64,000 nt of DNA, taken from Chitinivibrionales bacterium. GTDB lineage: Bacteria > Fibrobacterota > Chitinivibrionia > Chitinivibrionales > JANQEN01. A program made the position numbers and the translations under genes. The stretch lies in NCBI GenBank assembly GCA_028278335.1, contig JANQEN010000083.1, forward strand, positions 1 to 64,000, read 5' to 3'. Under the pieces are notes generated by a model, which was not told the DNA's origin, did not search any database, and saw only the letters and a list, made by a program, of their open reading frames with translations. Shown here piece after piece: positions 51,927-61,796 of this stretch; the stretch's first letter is position 1, and each line of letters begins with the position of its first letter.

Positions 51927-53501
51927 ATGAAAAAAATATCTAAACCAATCATTCCAATTTCTGCTGTTATTATTCTCGTTGCCTTTATCTTCACCATTAA
52001 CTGCAAATTTTCCTTCGCGGAAAACAAGAAACCCAAGGGAGAGGTTCCAAAATTTGGTGCTGATAAAAAGCCTCTTATAAAAACCTCCCCTCAGTTTGAG
52101 TCCTTTAAGTCTATTTTTGCTGATATTGCTGAAGAGGTGATTCCTACTGTTGTCTCCATCACCTCTACAAAGATTGATACGGTGATTTATCGTGACCCCT
52201 TTAATCAGTTTTTTTATGGAAGCCCCTTTGAGGAATTCTTTGGGGCGCCCAGGCAAAGACAGCAGCAGCGTCCCCAAAAGGAGCGTCAAGAGGAACGACG
52301 CTCATCCGGAGCAGGCTCTGGGGTAATTGTTTCAAAGGATGGTTATATTCTCACCAATCATCATGTGGTAAGTCAGGCCGATGAAATTGTTGTTGAGACC
52401 CATGATGAGCGTGAGTTTGAAGCTGAGATTGTTGGTATTGACTCTCTCTCTGATGTAGCTGTAATAAAGATCAAAGAGAAGGTTGACAATCTTCCTGTGG
52501 CCTATCTTGGTGATTCCGACAATCTTCGTCCCGGTGATTGGGTCATGGCTGTGGGAAATCCCTTTGCTCTCTCTTCAACAGTAACTACCGGTATTGTCTC
52601 GGCTTTGGGCCGCCAAACTGGGATTACCATGTATCAGAACTTTATCCAAACCGATGCAGCCATTAACCCAGGAAACTCCGGTGGAGCATTGGTAAATGTA
52701 GAGGGAGAGTTGATCGGTATTAACACGATGATCTACACCAGAACCGGAGGCTACATGGGAATCGGATTTGCCATTCCAATTAATATGGCCCGCAACATCA
52801 TGGAACAGCTCATCAAAGATGGTAAGGTTTCTCGGGGATGGCTTGGTGTACAGATCGGTGATATTGATCAAAATATGAAGGACGCTTTAGGTCTGAAAAA
52901 TAAAAAGGGCGTTTTGATCAATGATGTGTTTAAGGGCCAGCCAGCTTCAAAGGCTGGGCTCAAAGTTGGTGATGTGGTTCTTTCCATTGATGGCATTCGC
53001 ACCGGTGATGTAAACTCTCTGCGTAATACTGTTGCCAGTATTACTCCGGGCAAAAAGGTTCCCATGGAAATAATTCGAAACGGTAAAAAAATGACGTTAC
53101 AGGTCACCCTCACCAGTAGAGATGAAAAGAAGATCAAGGATATGTCCACTGGTCAACCAGGAGATGGGGAAGAGACCAAGTCAGAAGAGGTTGATGTAAC
53201 CAAGAAACTGGGCTTTTCCGTGGGAAATATCACCTCGGAGATTCGAAATAATATGAATCTTTCTAAGAATACCAAGGGAATTGTTGTTCTCTCAGTTGAG
53301 CAATCCTCCCATGCTGCGCGTAAGGGTTTACGGAAAAATGATATCATTAAGAAAATTAAGGTTAAAGAGAATGATTTTGTAATTGTTCAAAGTGCTAAAT
53401 CCTTTAAAAAGGTTGTATCTAAGGCAAAAGAGGGTGATTCAGTCCTGCTCTATGTAGAGCGAGGGGGAAACTCCTTTTTTGTAGCCTTCAAATCTAAATA
53501 G
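51927..53501 (+). CDS. htrA: Periplasmic HtrA/DegP-type serine protease
   Basis: I use the ATG at 51927 (MKKISKPIIPISAVIILVAF, an exported protein start with AGAGGG upstream); the open frame begins at 51897. The 524-aa product has the trypsin-like triad His146 (LTNHHVV), Asp176 (SLSDVAVI), Ser251 (NPGNSGGAL), followed by two PDZ domains (LGVQIGDIDQNMKDALGL; LGFSVGNITSEIRNNMNL). This is the Do/DegP layout. It degrades or refolds misfolded envelope proteins and probably responds to envelope stress. Confidence 0.92.
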   Translation: MKKISKPIIPISAVIILVAFIFTINCKFSFAENKKPKGEVPKFGADKKPLIKTSPQFESFKSIFADIAEEVIPTVVSITSTKIDTVIYRDPFNQFFYGSPFEEFFGAPRQRQQQRPQKERQEERRSSGAGSGVIVSKDGYILTNHHVVSQADEIVVETHDEREFEAEIVGIDSLSDVAVIKIKEKVDNLPVAYLGDSDNLRPGDWVMAVGNPFALSSTVTTGIVSALGRQTGITMYQNFIQTDAAINPGNSGGALVNVEGELIGINTMIYTRTGGYMGIGFAIPINMARNIMEQLIKDGKVSRGWLGVQIGDIDQNMKDALGLKNKKGVLINDVFKGQPASKAGLKVGDVVLSIDGIRTGDVNSLRNTVASITPGKKVPMEIIRNGKKMTLQVTLTSRDEKKIKDMSTGQPGDGEETKSEEVDVTKKLGFSVGNITSEIRNNMNLSKNTKGIVVLSVEQSSHAARKGLRKNDIIKKIKVKENDFVIVQSAKSFKKVVSKAKEGDSVLLYVERGGNSFFVAFKSK

Positions 53502-53527
53502 ATATTTAATCTTTTCTTGTAAATGTC

Positions 53528-53559
53528 AAGGCACCTCACCAAACATGAGGTGCCTTTTT
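53528..53559 (+). terminator. Rho-independent terminator after htrA
   Basis: AAGGCACCTCA (53528-53538) pairs with TGAGGTGCCTT (53546-53556) over a short loop, followed by T residues. It ends the htrA transcript. Confidence 0.85.
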
Positions 53560-53689
53560 GTAATGTTCTTTATGAGCCAAAATAAAAGAAGCTACAAATA
53601 ATAATGATTTACTCTATGAAATTAAGCATGTTGTTGTGTATAATAATAGTATACCACCTAAAGAATATTATCAATGGAATGACAGACCT

Positions 53690-54661
53690 ATGAATGATAA
53701 GAGAACCACCCACATTGTGATTCTATGGTTTTTGATTGCGGGCATTCTTTTTTCTTTCTCCTGCACAAACCTTTTTGAAAACCTCGATGATGCACCAAAG
53801 TCAGTCACTTGGATACAGGTTAAGACTGGTCTTACTGATTCTTTTGCTATGAGCGATGAGCGTATAAAGAATTTAAAAGACTCCATCAACAATATTGATA
53901 CGTTTGCTAAAGTAATGAGCGAAGCTATTGATACGGGAGGATTCACTATTCAATGGAATGGGGTGCACAATGCTGATTACTATGAGATACGACTCTCCAA
54001 AAGTAAGATCACCTTGGATAATTGGTCTAAAGCGGTATTGGTCGAAAAGGTAGATGCCCAACCAGTGTCACGCATGTCAAAGACAATCCGTAAGTTGACA
54101 CCATCCATCGAAGGAAACAACTGTACTGGTTGCGAATACTGTTATTACGCCTGTCCCAATGACGCAATTACTATGTTTCGAAAAAAGGCCATCATTGATG
54201 TAAGCGAGTGCACAGGCTGTGGAAAATGTTACGATACCTGTAATTATGATGCGGTTACTGACATTTCCTTTGGTGAAAGCTATTACTTTGCGGTACGATC
54301 CTTTTCAAAAGAGAATGTTGCCTCTGCCCATATTGCCAGTACAATTCATGCCTATCTGCTCAGGTATGTAAGTTGGCATTGGCGCATTGAAAAAGATAAT
54401 TCGAAAAAGCAAATTTGTGGTGCCTGTGGAGATAATTGCTTTATTCTTGATGAAACAGCGCAAGAAGAGGGGTGTCCTGTTGGTGCAATTCTGTATGATG
54501 CGACCGGTTCGGTCTATGACAAAGATATGGTATACATTGACCAGGACAAGTGTATTTATTGTGGTAAATGTGTAAGGAAGTGCATCCTTAGTCATTTGCC
54601 AAATAATCATTGCCCAGAAGGATTTGCTGCAATTCGAAGAGAAGTGATTTGTACCTACTGA
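53690..54661 (+). CDS. Lipoprotein with ferredoxin-like segment inserted in an FN3-like domain
   Basis: Starting at 53690 (MNDKRTTHIVILWFLIAGIL) gives a 323-aa lipoprotein with lipobox FSFSC (Cys25). The segment 'FTIQWNGVHNADYYEIRLS' (about 85-103) and 'GESYYFAVRSFSKENVAS' (about 195-212) look like the two halves of a fibronectin-III-like fold. Between them lie CTGCEYCYYACP (Cys145, 148, 151, 155) and CTGCGKCYDTC (Cys174, 177, 180, 184), a 2[4Fe-4S] ferredoxin. Two further Cys sets follow (243, 246, 250, 262; 288, 291, 294, 298, 308). A periplasmic or outer-surface electron carrier is one reading. No twin-arginine signal is visible, which is odd for Fe-S export. Confidence 0.75.
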   Translation: MNDKRTTHIVILWFLIAGILFSFSCTNLFENLDDAPKSVTWIQVKTGLTDSFAMSDERIKNLKDSINNIDTFAKVMSEAIDTGGFTIQWNGVHNADYYEIRLSKSKITLDNWSKAVLVEKVDAQPVSRMSKTIRKLTPSIEGNNCTGCEYCYYACPNDAITMFRKKAIIDVSECTGCGKCYDTCNYDAVTDISFGESYYFAVRSFSKENVASAHIASTIHAYLLRYVSWHWRIEKDNSKKQICGACGDNCFILDETAQEEGCPVGAILYDATGSVYDKDMVYIDQDKCIYCGKCVRKCILSHLPNNHCPEGFAAIRREVICTY

Positions 54662-54724
54662 TTAATCCTCTGTGAAAGCATTCAATCTATTCTACCTTCA
54701 ATAAAGATGCCATCCTATTAATTT

Positions 54725-54748
54725 CTCGCATCTGCGAGCGTTTTTTTT
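54725..54748 (+). terminator. Rho-independent terminator
   Basis: CTCGC (54725-54729) and GCGAG (54734-54738) pair over a four-base loop, followed within two bases by a run of eight T. It closes the ferredoxin-lipoprotein gene. Confidence 0.75.
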
Positions 54749-54881
54749 AAAACAAATAGTTAAACCACTTTGCCCAAGTAATGTATATTAATTTCTTACT
54801 GGTCATTTCTATCATGCTACCAGCGCCACACAGTAATGGGGGGGGATTCATTCTGTGCCTGTGCACTGAAATGGAGTAATT

Positions 54882-55532
54882 ATGGACAAGCTTGTAGTTT
54901 TAATAGGCGTGGCACTCATTGTTCTCAGCCCGCTTGACGCACAAGAACCTGATCGGTCACACCAACTTTTTCATACTTTTTCTCAATCCCGAAGCTCTGT
55001 TGAAAAGAGCCGAATACTTTTTTCTTTACGCTCATCCTCAGATCAGACCAAGGGATCAGCTAAAAAAATTCTGCTGCAGGCTATAAAAGATGAAAGTCCG
55101 ACTGTTGTGAGCCATGCGGTTGATTGCATTGGATACCTGGGGTTATCGGAGTGTAGTGCTCATCTAATCAAACTATATGATGGGGCCCAACATCGTTTTG
55201 CCTCCTATGCCTATGCTGAACGAGTTCAATGTGCGATTGTCAAAGCAATGGCAAACCTTGATAGTAATGAAAACCGAGCATTTATAAATGAACTGCTTAC
55301 TGACGATCGTGGTTCCTTTAAAGGACAGCTGGTTCTTCAGACGATTGACAAACTAAACGATCCCTCCTTTGTCAAAACGCTCTCCGCCTACCAAGTAAAA
55401 ATAGAAAGTAAAATTAAAAAAGCAAAAGACTCAGGGGTGGATCCCTTTCTCTATTCTGACCAAGAGGCGCTTGTAACCTATTGTGGTGTTCTTATAAACC
55501 GCTTGGCAAAAAAGGGGGTTGACAATGAGTAA
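54882..55532 (+). CDS. Exported HEAT-repeat protein
   Basis: The 216-aa product has a signal peptide (DKLVVLIGVALIVLSPLDAQ) and alpha-helical repeats of HEAT type (KKILLQAIKDESPTVVSHAVDCIGYLGLSECSAHLIKLYDG). A GGAG site precedes the start. It overlaps the C25-like peptidase gene by 8 bp, so both proteins are made together. A scaffold or chaperone for the peptidase is plausible; nothing more is visible. Confidence 0.72.
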   Translation: MDKLVVLIGVALIVLSPLDAQEPDRSHQLFHTFSQSRSSVEKSRILFSLRSSSDQTKGSAKKILLQAIKDESPTVVSHAVDCIGYLGLSECSAHLIKLYDGAQHRFASYAYAERVQCAIVKAMANLDSNENRAFINELLTDDRGSFKGQLVLQTIDKLNDPSFVKTLSAYQVKIESKIKKAKDSGVDPFLYSDQEALVTYCGVLINRLAKKGVDNE

Positions 55533-58500
55533 CCCTCGGCTTAACCTCTATATATTTGCACTTCTTATCCTCCTACCAGTACTCTCCATTGAGGGAAAAA
55601 TTGGTATTGTCGTAAATAAGGATTTGTATCCAAAAATTGCTGCGTCAATTACTCGATATCAAGAGGACTTACGGCGTATAGAGGGAAAGGATACTTGGCT
55701 CGAAGCAACCACCTTTTCCGACGCGGACAACAAAAAAGCTCTTCGAGATACTCTTAGGAACCATTACAATAATGATAATTTAGAAGGGGTTGTCTTTGTT
55801 GGTGACCTGCCTCTCTGTGATTTCTATGAAGAGGATGAGCCCCGTGGTTTAAAAGATATCTTTCCCTGCGATCTTTACTTTATGGATCTAAACGGTACCT
55901 TTACACCGGAGGATTTACCCGATACCCATAGTGGTAACAAAAGCCCTGAGATCTGGGTCTCTCGGATTGTAACCAGTGTGCTCACCTGGGTGGCAAATCG
56001 TCCCGAGGAGGAGATTGTTCAAATCTATTTTGACCGGGTTCATTTACGGATGTATGGTCAAGATTCGCAGGTACGACGCTACGTGATCGGTGGTATGTAT
56101 GGCGAATGGCCGAGCCTGGAATCGGAGAACAGACCCTATCTGGGGTATAACAACAACAGTATCCAAACAATGCGCACCTACTCTGATTCAACCGATCCTG
56201 ACTTTAAAATCAAATGGGCAAATGCGCTTAATTCTGGTAAAGAGTATGCCTATATTTATTCTCATGCAGGAGGATTACCCTATCGTCATAAATTTGGCTA
56301 CTATGTAGAAGACATTTATACTGACCCAACCAACTGTCGGTTTTATAATGTGTATTGCTGTCAGAACGCTCGTTTTACCACCGAGAACATGTGCGGTGTG
56401 TATGCTACCGAAGACCAAGGATTGATTAGTGTAGGATCGGCAAAGACAGGGAGTATGCGCCCAGGGACCTATCGCGCTTATAATGAGCCCTTGGGCCGCG
56501 GTTATAGCTTTGGCGAATCCTTTAAAAACTGGTTCAATCGGGAAGGAATTTACGATCTGCATTGGCACTACGGCATGACCATGCAGGGTGTGGGAACCCT
56601 TCGCCTTGCTCCCTATCGGTCGCCCAATGACAACCGAGCACCCTCGGGACTGAGCCTCTCCAACCAGCACATTGACGAAAACGCCGGAGATCGTGTTTTT
56701 GTGGGTACGCTTACCACAACCGATCCTGATGCTGTTCAAACTCACACTTACTCCTTAACTCCTGGCAGTGGTGATGCCGATAACCCGTTGTTCTTGGTTG
56801 TGGACGATTCTCTCTTTGCAAAGAGTAGCCTTGACTTTGAGCAGCAGCCACAATGTAGCCTGCGGCTTCGAACTACGGACAATGGCACCGGCGCCCTGTG
56901 GCGAGATAGACAATTTATAGTAACGGTAAGAGATGTCAATGAAGCACCAACCGCCTTAGCTATTAGCAATCAAAGCGTTGCAGAGAATAGCGGCGCAAAA
57001 GCTTTTGTCGGAACCTTTACAACAACTGACCCTGAGGCATACCAGAGTCATATCTATTCGGTGATCGAGGTAATTGGTGATACAACGATGTCCTTTCTTA
57101 TTGAGCAAGACACGCTTTTTGCTGCAAACTCCTTAGACTATGAAGCCCAAACTAGCTATGATCTTAGGATCAAGACCACCGACGACGGTGGGCTCTTTTA
57201 CGAAGACACAATTACTATATCTGTTCTTGATGTAAACGAAGCACCCACGGCTGTTGCTCTTTCTGCAAAAATTATTGATGAGCATGCCCCTGCATTGAGC
57301 CCGGTGGGAACCTTTCAAAGTGTCGATCCTGATGTGGGTCAGACCCATGTGTATACCTTGGTTGACGGAGCTGGAGGTGATGACAATAGCTCCTTTATTA
57401 TTGTACAGGATACACTTAAGGCAGTAACATCTTTTGATTTTGAGATTAAAAGCCTCTACTATATTAGGGTACGCTCTACCGATAATGGCCAAGACAGTCT
57501 TGCTTATGATACAACCTTTATTGTTTCTGTGGTTGACATTAATGAGGCCCCACACACAGTGGCTCTTTCGCAAACAACTATTCAGGAAAATCAACCGCAG
57601 GGTGCTGTCGTTGGTTTTGTGTCCTGCATTGACCCGGATACTGGCCAGCAAATGGTCTACACCTTTGTCAATGACTCGAGCGGCAAGGATAATGCCTGTT
57701 TTGCTATTCACGGTGATACACTGGTTACTGATAGTATGCTCGATTATGAAACACAGAGCATCTTGTCCATCCACCTTAGGGGAACCGATAATGGGACTCC
57801 TGTCAAGCAGTGTGACAGGACCTTTCAAATCTCAGTGTTAGATGTGAATGAAGCACCTAGCATGGTTTTGGTTGCACCTGACACAATAACTGAGAATGCT
57901 CCACCACTTAGTGTTGTAGGTCTTGTTTCTGTGAAAGATCAAGATACTGGGCAAGCTCATACTATTCAGTTTGTTTCCGGTGTTGGTGATGATGATAACG
58001 CACACTTTCTTTTAAGTAACGACACCGTGCAAGCCAAGGAGTCCTTTGATTTCGAAACAAAAAATCTTTACACCATACGAATACGAGCAACTGACAATGG
58101 CTCGGGGAATCTATGGAAAGAGAAGGTTGTCCTGGTCTCCGTTAAGAATATGAATGAAACACCTACAACACTATCGCTTTCCAACAATACTATCAAGGAG
58201 AACAGCACAGCACACACCTTAGTTGGCACGCTGACCACCATAGACCCTGATACAGGACAAGCATTTCTCTACTCCTTGGCTGACGGACCGGGTGGTGAAG
58301 ACAATGCCTTTTTCAATTTAGAAAATGATCTACTAAAGACAAAAGAGCCCTTTGACTTTGAGAAAAAATCACGTTACGCTATTCGCCTTCGCACCAGTGA
58401 AGACATGCCTGGCGGATATTTTTTGGAAAAAAGTTTTACAATAGCTGTTATGGATTGCAATGAGCAGCCATTGCAACTTGCCTTATCACAGGCTGCGATT

Positions 58501-59358
58501 AAGGAAAATTGCCATACACCCACAGAGGTGGGGCTGCTTTCAGCAACAGATCCGGACACCGGCCAACAGATGCAATTTAGCCTTGTCTCTGGAGAGGGTG
58601 ATGATCATAATAAATACTTTGCTATCAATAATACTAAATTGGTAGCGACAACAGCCTTTAATTTTGAGGAGCAACAGAGTCTCTCTGTTCGTATACGGGT
58701 GTCAGACAATGGCTCACCTGTGCTGTATCAAGAAGCACCATTTGCTATTTCTGTTGTTGATGTAAATGAGGCCCCGGACAATATCTCCTTAGACAACAAT
58801 CTTGTCATGGAGAAAGTGCGTGGCGCCTCTATTGGTGTGCTGACCGCTTCCGATCCTGATCTTAATGATAGGCATACCTTTTCGATTGCTGACCCTCGCT
58901 TTGAAATCCAGGCCAGTCGGTTGATGGTGAGCAAGGATACCTTTTTGATACGGGACTCTATACCTATTTCACTGACCTTAACAGCAAAGGATGAGGGAGG
59001 CCTTTCCCTTGACAAGGAAATGTCTATCCAGGTATTTAGTGACACTGCTCAATTCATCAAACGGAGTCTCTCTTCAGCTCCTAACCCAGCGGTAAGGGGC
59101 CAGCCAGTACGTTTCAGATATAACCCCAACCGCGTAACCTCTGTAGAGATGAAAATCTTTGATGCAGTCGGGAATCTTGTCTATACCTTTCCCATAGAGA
59201 CTGAGGTGAGTGGTGTACTAGTCTGGAACTTGGAGAATAAACTGGGAAGGTTTGTTGGCGGTGGTACCTATGTCGCTCTGCTTCGATTGACTGACACAAC
59301 AGGAAAAACACACCTGCTTAAAACCTTTGTTGGGGTTATATCAGAAATACATCATTAA
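55525..59358 (+). CDS. C25-like (gingipain-type) peptidase with eight cadherin-like repeats
   Basis: The ATG at 55525 (preceded by GGGGG) gives a 1277-aa protein with signal peptide. Residues about 20-365 have the caspase-like C25 fold: catalytic His247 in 'YIYSHAGGLPY' and Cys278/Cys279 in 'VYCCQNARF', a spacing (31-32) close to that of gingipains. Eight repeats of about 100 aa follow, each with 'DVNEAP', 'ENS', 'DPDTGQ' and 'SFDFE' motifs (cadherin-like, Ca-binding type). The end 'NPAVRGQPVRFRYNP ... FDAVGNLVYTF' is a FlgD-like/sorting-type domain. It is probably secreted and surface-bound. It ends tail-to-tail with the carboxypeptidase gene (4-bp overlap). Confidence 0.82.
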   Translation: MSNPRLNLYIFALLILLPVLSIEGKIGIVVNKDLYPKIAASITRYQEDLRRIEGKDTWLEATTFSDADNKKALRDTLRNHYNNDNLEGVVFVGDLPLCDFYEEDEPRGLKDIFPCDLYFMDLNGTFTPEDLPDTHSGNKSPEIWVSRIVTSVLTWVANRPEEEIVQIYFDRVHLRMYGQDSQVRRYVIGGMYGEWPSLESENRPYLGYNNNSIQTMRTYSDSTDPDFKIKWANALNSGKEYAYIYSHAGGLPYRHKFGYYVEDIYTDPTNCRFYNVYCCQNARFTTENMCGVYATEDQGLISVGSAKTGSMRPGTYRAYNEPLGRGYSFGESFKNWFNREGIYDLHWHYGMTMQGVGTLRLAPYRSPNDNRAPSGLSLSNQHIDENAGDRVFVGTLTTTDPDAVQTHTYSLTPGSGDADNPLFLVVDDSLFAKSSLDFEQQPQCSLRLRTTDNGTGALWRDRQFIVTVRDVNEAPTALAISNQSVAENSGAKAFVGTFTTTDPEAYQSHIYSVIEVIGDTTMSFLIEQDTLFAANSLDYEAQTSYDLRIKTTDDGGLFYEDTITISVLDVNEAPTAVALSAKIIDEHAPALSPVGTFQSVDPDVGQTHVYTLVDGAGGDDNSSFIIVQDTLKAVTSFDFEIKSLYYIRVRSTDNGQDSLAYDTTFIVSVVDINEAPHTVALSQTTIQENQPQGAVVGFVSCIDPDTGQQMVYTFVNDSSGKDNACFAIHGDTLVTDSMLDYETQSILSIHLRGTDNGTPVKQCDRTFQISVLDVNEAPSMVLVAPDTITENAPPLSVVGLVSVKDQDTGQAHTIQFVSGVGDDDNAHFLLSNDTVQAKESFDFETKNLYTIRIRATDNGSGNLWKEKVVLVSVKNMNETPTTLSLSNNTIKENSTAHTLVGTLTTIDPDTGQAFLYSLADGPGGEDNAFFNLENDLLKTKEPFDFEKKSRYAIRLRTSEDMPGGYFLEKSFTIAVMDCNEQPLQLALSQAAIKENCHTPTEVGLLSATDPDTGQQMQFSLVSGEGDDHNKYFAINNTKLVATTAFNFEEQQSLSVRIRVSDNGSPVLYQEAPFAISVVDVNEAPDNISLDNNLVMEKVRGASIGVLTASDPDLNDRHTFSIADPRFEIQASRLMVSKDTFLIRDSIPISLTLTAKDEGGLSLDKEMSIQVFSDTAQFIKRSLSSAPNPAVRGQPVRFRYNPNRVTSVEMKIFDAVGNLVYTFPIETEVSGVLVWNLENKLGRFVGGGTYVALLRLTDTTGKTHLLKTFVGVISEIHH

Positions 59359-61304
59359 TTTGTCACAGTAAATTTGTGCAAACCAATCCGGTTGCCTATA
59401 TTCACGCGGGCAAGAAAGCAACCAGAAGCTAAAGGTATCCACACATACTGTCGGGTGGCAGGATCAATCGTTTTTCTTTTTATCAACTGTCCCTGTGCTG
59501 AAAAGATTTCTAATACTGTGGGTTGATTCTCTGATAGAGTAAATATAACTTTTTGATTGCTTGATTGAATTGCGACAGTAGGCATTGTTTTACTCTGTAA
59601 TACTTGAGTGGTGTGAGTAAGTGCACCTAATGCCTCGACAGCATCTAGACCACAACTTCCCTTGATTTTTACATATCGGGCATCGTCCAACCCGCTTCCT
59701 ACAATGTCAAACTCCTCAGTGCCACTACCAGAGCCAATATTTTTCCAAGGGCCATCTACCGCTTCACCAATACTGACACTGTATGAACCGGAACCTCTCA
59801 CATGGACTTTAAGATCCTTACCACCGTTATTCTTTATCGGGTGTAACATGTCAATTAGAATTTCCTTATTATTGGGAGTAAAAATTTTGCTGTCCTTGGG
59901 ACCCAATACGTGCGGTGTTTCTCCTGTCCCTTGCTCAACAAAGACGATGCGATGTCCCCAGGTGCTGCTCTCTTCAAGATTGGGCTCTAAGGCAAAGTCC
60001 TGCTTTGTAACACGCTCGTCGCGAATCACCACATTGCTCACGGTTTTGGGGTGATACCCACTGGCCACAACCTTGACTGTATAATTTCCACTTTTTAGAA
60101 ATTTGTGATAATCGCCAACCACCGGGTCATTATACACAGGATAGGAGTCATCCACATACACAATAGCACCCAAGGGAGTTCCACTATTTGCATCGGTTAC
60201 CATGCCCGTAAGACCATATCCTGCATACTCGATCATTTCAAGCATGGCATCATCGTTTTTGTCATAGTATTCAGCAATATTATCGGGACTTTTGTCAAAG
60301 GATATCTCCATGGTAAATGAGGAAATTCCCAAAGCGCCGTAGGAGTAGTCCAGGGTTTCCCCTGTGGTAAAGTAGCTACTGTAAGAAGATTCGATCTCTA
60401 AGCGATTATAGCTTGAGGCTGAGTAGTATTTTTGTGCCAATATCTCATGGTGTTTACGATCTGCCGATGGCGAGGAGATTCGCCCCCAGGGATAGAGGAT
60501 GCATTCAATACCGCTATGATAGGTATACTGAATGGTAAACTGGTTTTTCAAAAGGCAGTCACGAATACCTCGAGTTTCCGGTTCGGAGAACCCTTTACTG
60601 GTCATAGTGGTCATGTATCCCCAGTTTCTATTAAGGTCAATCCTATTGGCATTGTGTCGAGAATTTCTCACTCTTCCATCGGGGCTGACCATACAATAGA
60701 GCCAAATCTCCCGGGAATCAACCAGCTCTTTGATTTGTTGGTCGGTGTTATACTTTGTACAGAGATCTGTGGCAAAGAGAATGAGATTCTGCGGACCACC
60801 CACCTCATTACCATGAATACCGGCGTCAAAGAGTATTTCCGGTTCAGCTTCGTCATCGTTAACCTTGTCACTTATTTTAAGGGCTGATAATTCGCGATTC
60901 TGAACAGAGGAACCAAAGACAAATTTTTTACAGATCTCAGGATGGCTCTTTTCCAGGTCATTCATTTTTTTTATAATCTCTTCGTAGCTAAAATAGCGAT
61001 CTTTTTTATCCCAAAATCCTTTATAATATTCATTTAAATCTTGAATTTGTATAGTGAATGATAGACCCAATGCTGTTATGCTCTGTAAATCCTGGGGTAT
61101 GACGTAGAGGATTGCAAAACCCGATGGACCTTCTGATCCCATGTAGATATCGCCATCCAATTTGAGTTGTGCTAAGAGTTGTGCCTCCCGTCTATTTTTG
61201 AGAGAAACACGCACTTCCATCTCACCTTGGCGCCATCCATCAATAGCAAACGTCGAGATTACCAATACGGTACTTATAATACTGATGATTGATCTGCTTT
61301 TCAT
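59355..61304 (-). CDS. M14 zinc carboxypeptidase with regulatory-like domain and sorting-type tail
   Basis: I start at 61304 (MKSRSIISIISTVLVISTFA, a signal peptide, AAGGG upstream). The 649-aa product has metal ligands His164/Glu167 in 'DAGIHGNEVGGPQN', substrate Arg/Asn in 'NRIDLNRNWGY', His263 in 'YTYHSGIEC' and catalytic Glu333 in 'FTMEISFD'. A carboxypeptidase-regulatory-like domain (GMVTDANSGTPLGAIVYV) follows, then a beta domain and a C-terminal 'VLEIFSAQGQLIKRK ... GLHKFTV' of the Por/T9SS sorting type. It is a secreted digestive-type exopeptidase, convergent with the C25-like peptidase gene. Confidence 0.88.
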   Translation of the reverse strand: MKSRSIISIISTVLVISTFAIDGWRQGEMEVRVSLKNRREAQLLAQLKLDGDIYMGSEGPSGFAILYVIPQDLQSITALGLSFTIQIQDLNEYYKGFWDKKDRYFSYEEIIKKMNDLEKSHPEICKKFVFGSSVQNRELSALKISDKVNDDEAEPEILFDAGIHGNEVGGPQNLILFATDLCTKYNTDQQIKELVDSREIWLYCMVSPDGRVRNSRHNANRIDLNRNWGYMTTMTSKGFSEPETRGIRDCLLKNQFTIQYTYHSGIECILYPWGRISSPSADRKHHEILAQKYYSASSYNRLEIESSYSSYFTTGETLDYSYGALGISSFTMEISFDKSPDNIAEYYDKNDDAMLEMIEYAGYGLTGMVTDANSGTPLGAIVYVDDSYPVYNDPVVGDYHKFLKSGNYTVKVVASGYHPKTVSNVVIRDERVTKQDFALEPNLEESSTWGHRIVFVEQGTGETPHVLGPKDSKIFTPNNKEILIDMLHPIKNNGGKDLKVHVRGSGSYSVSIGEAVDGPWKNIGSGSGTEEFDIVGSGLDDARYVKIKGSCGLDAVEALGALTHTTQVLQSKTMPTVAIQSSNQKVIFTLSENQPTVLEIFSAQGQLIKRKTIDPATRQYVWIPLASGCFLARVNIGNRIGLHKFTVTN

Positions 61305-61796
61305 ATGATCATGCCCTTCTTTAGATATGTAATGCCAATCTTTAAATAATATACTCAAAACAAGGGCAAGGCGCCTAATATTATTTTTGATTTGTGTGCG
61401 CTTAGCGTCCTTTTGTTTGTTTAATGCTGTAATGTTGATAAATATTATTCGTTATTTTACTTTGGTGTTTGATGATTGTTTAAATTGATAACCGGGGGCT
61501 CGGCGCCCAAATATTTTTCATAAAGCACCTTTAGAAAGGATATTATCTGAGAAATAATATATTATTAATATATCAAATTGATATACCTTCTATACTTCTA
61601 CCAGCAACAAAGAGTTTCGTCCATCCCTAACATCTTGGTTTTAATAGAATTTTAACACACATCATATATTGGCATGTGCCTTGCAAACCATGTGGTACAA
61701 TCACAAAATCTATTCAAAATTAAAGGAATATGAAGAACAATACAATCACCAAAACGATACAAATTATTTTGTATCAATACAGGAGGTAGCAACACC
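61305..61796. other. Divergent intergenic region, 492 bp
   Basis: It separates the minus-strand carboxypeptidase from the plus-strand coiled-coil/barrel gene and should hold both promoters. A GC-rich inverted repeat (GGGC/GCCC near 61496-61510) stands in AT-rich sequence, followed by T-rich bases. No gene is visible. A frame on the minus strand (61652-61987) mirrors the 5' part of the next gene and is a shadow. Confidence 0.35.

Noticed and set aside
57133-57828. 231-codon open frame on the minus strand inside the cadherin repeats (and a similar one at 56275-56745)
   Set aside because: It mirrors the repeat gene, lacks a ribosome site and its protein has no recognisable fold; long antisense frames are common opposite repetitive GAT/GAC-rich coding DNA.
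60432-60887. 151-codon plus-strand frame inside the carboxypeptidase gene
   Set aside because: Antisense shadow of the M14 domain; no independent coding evidence.
61689-61704. CRP-like site upstream of the coiled-coil/barrel gene
   Set aside because: The half-sites TGTG and CACA are seven bases apart, one fewer than in the CRP consensus.
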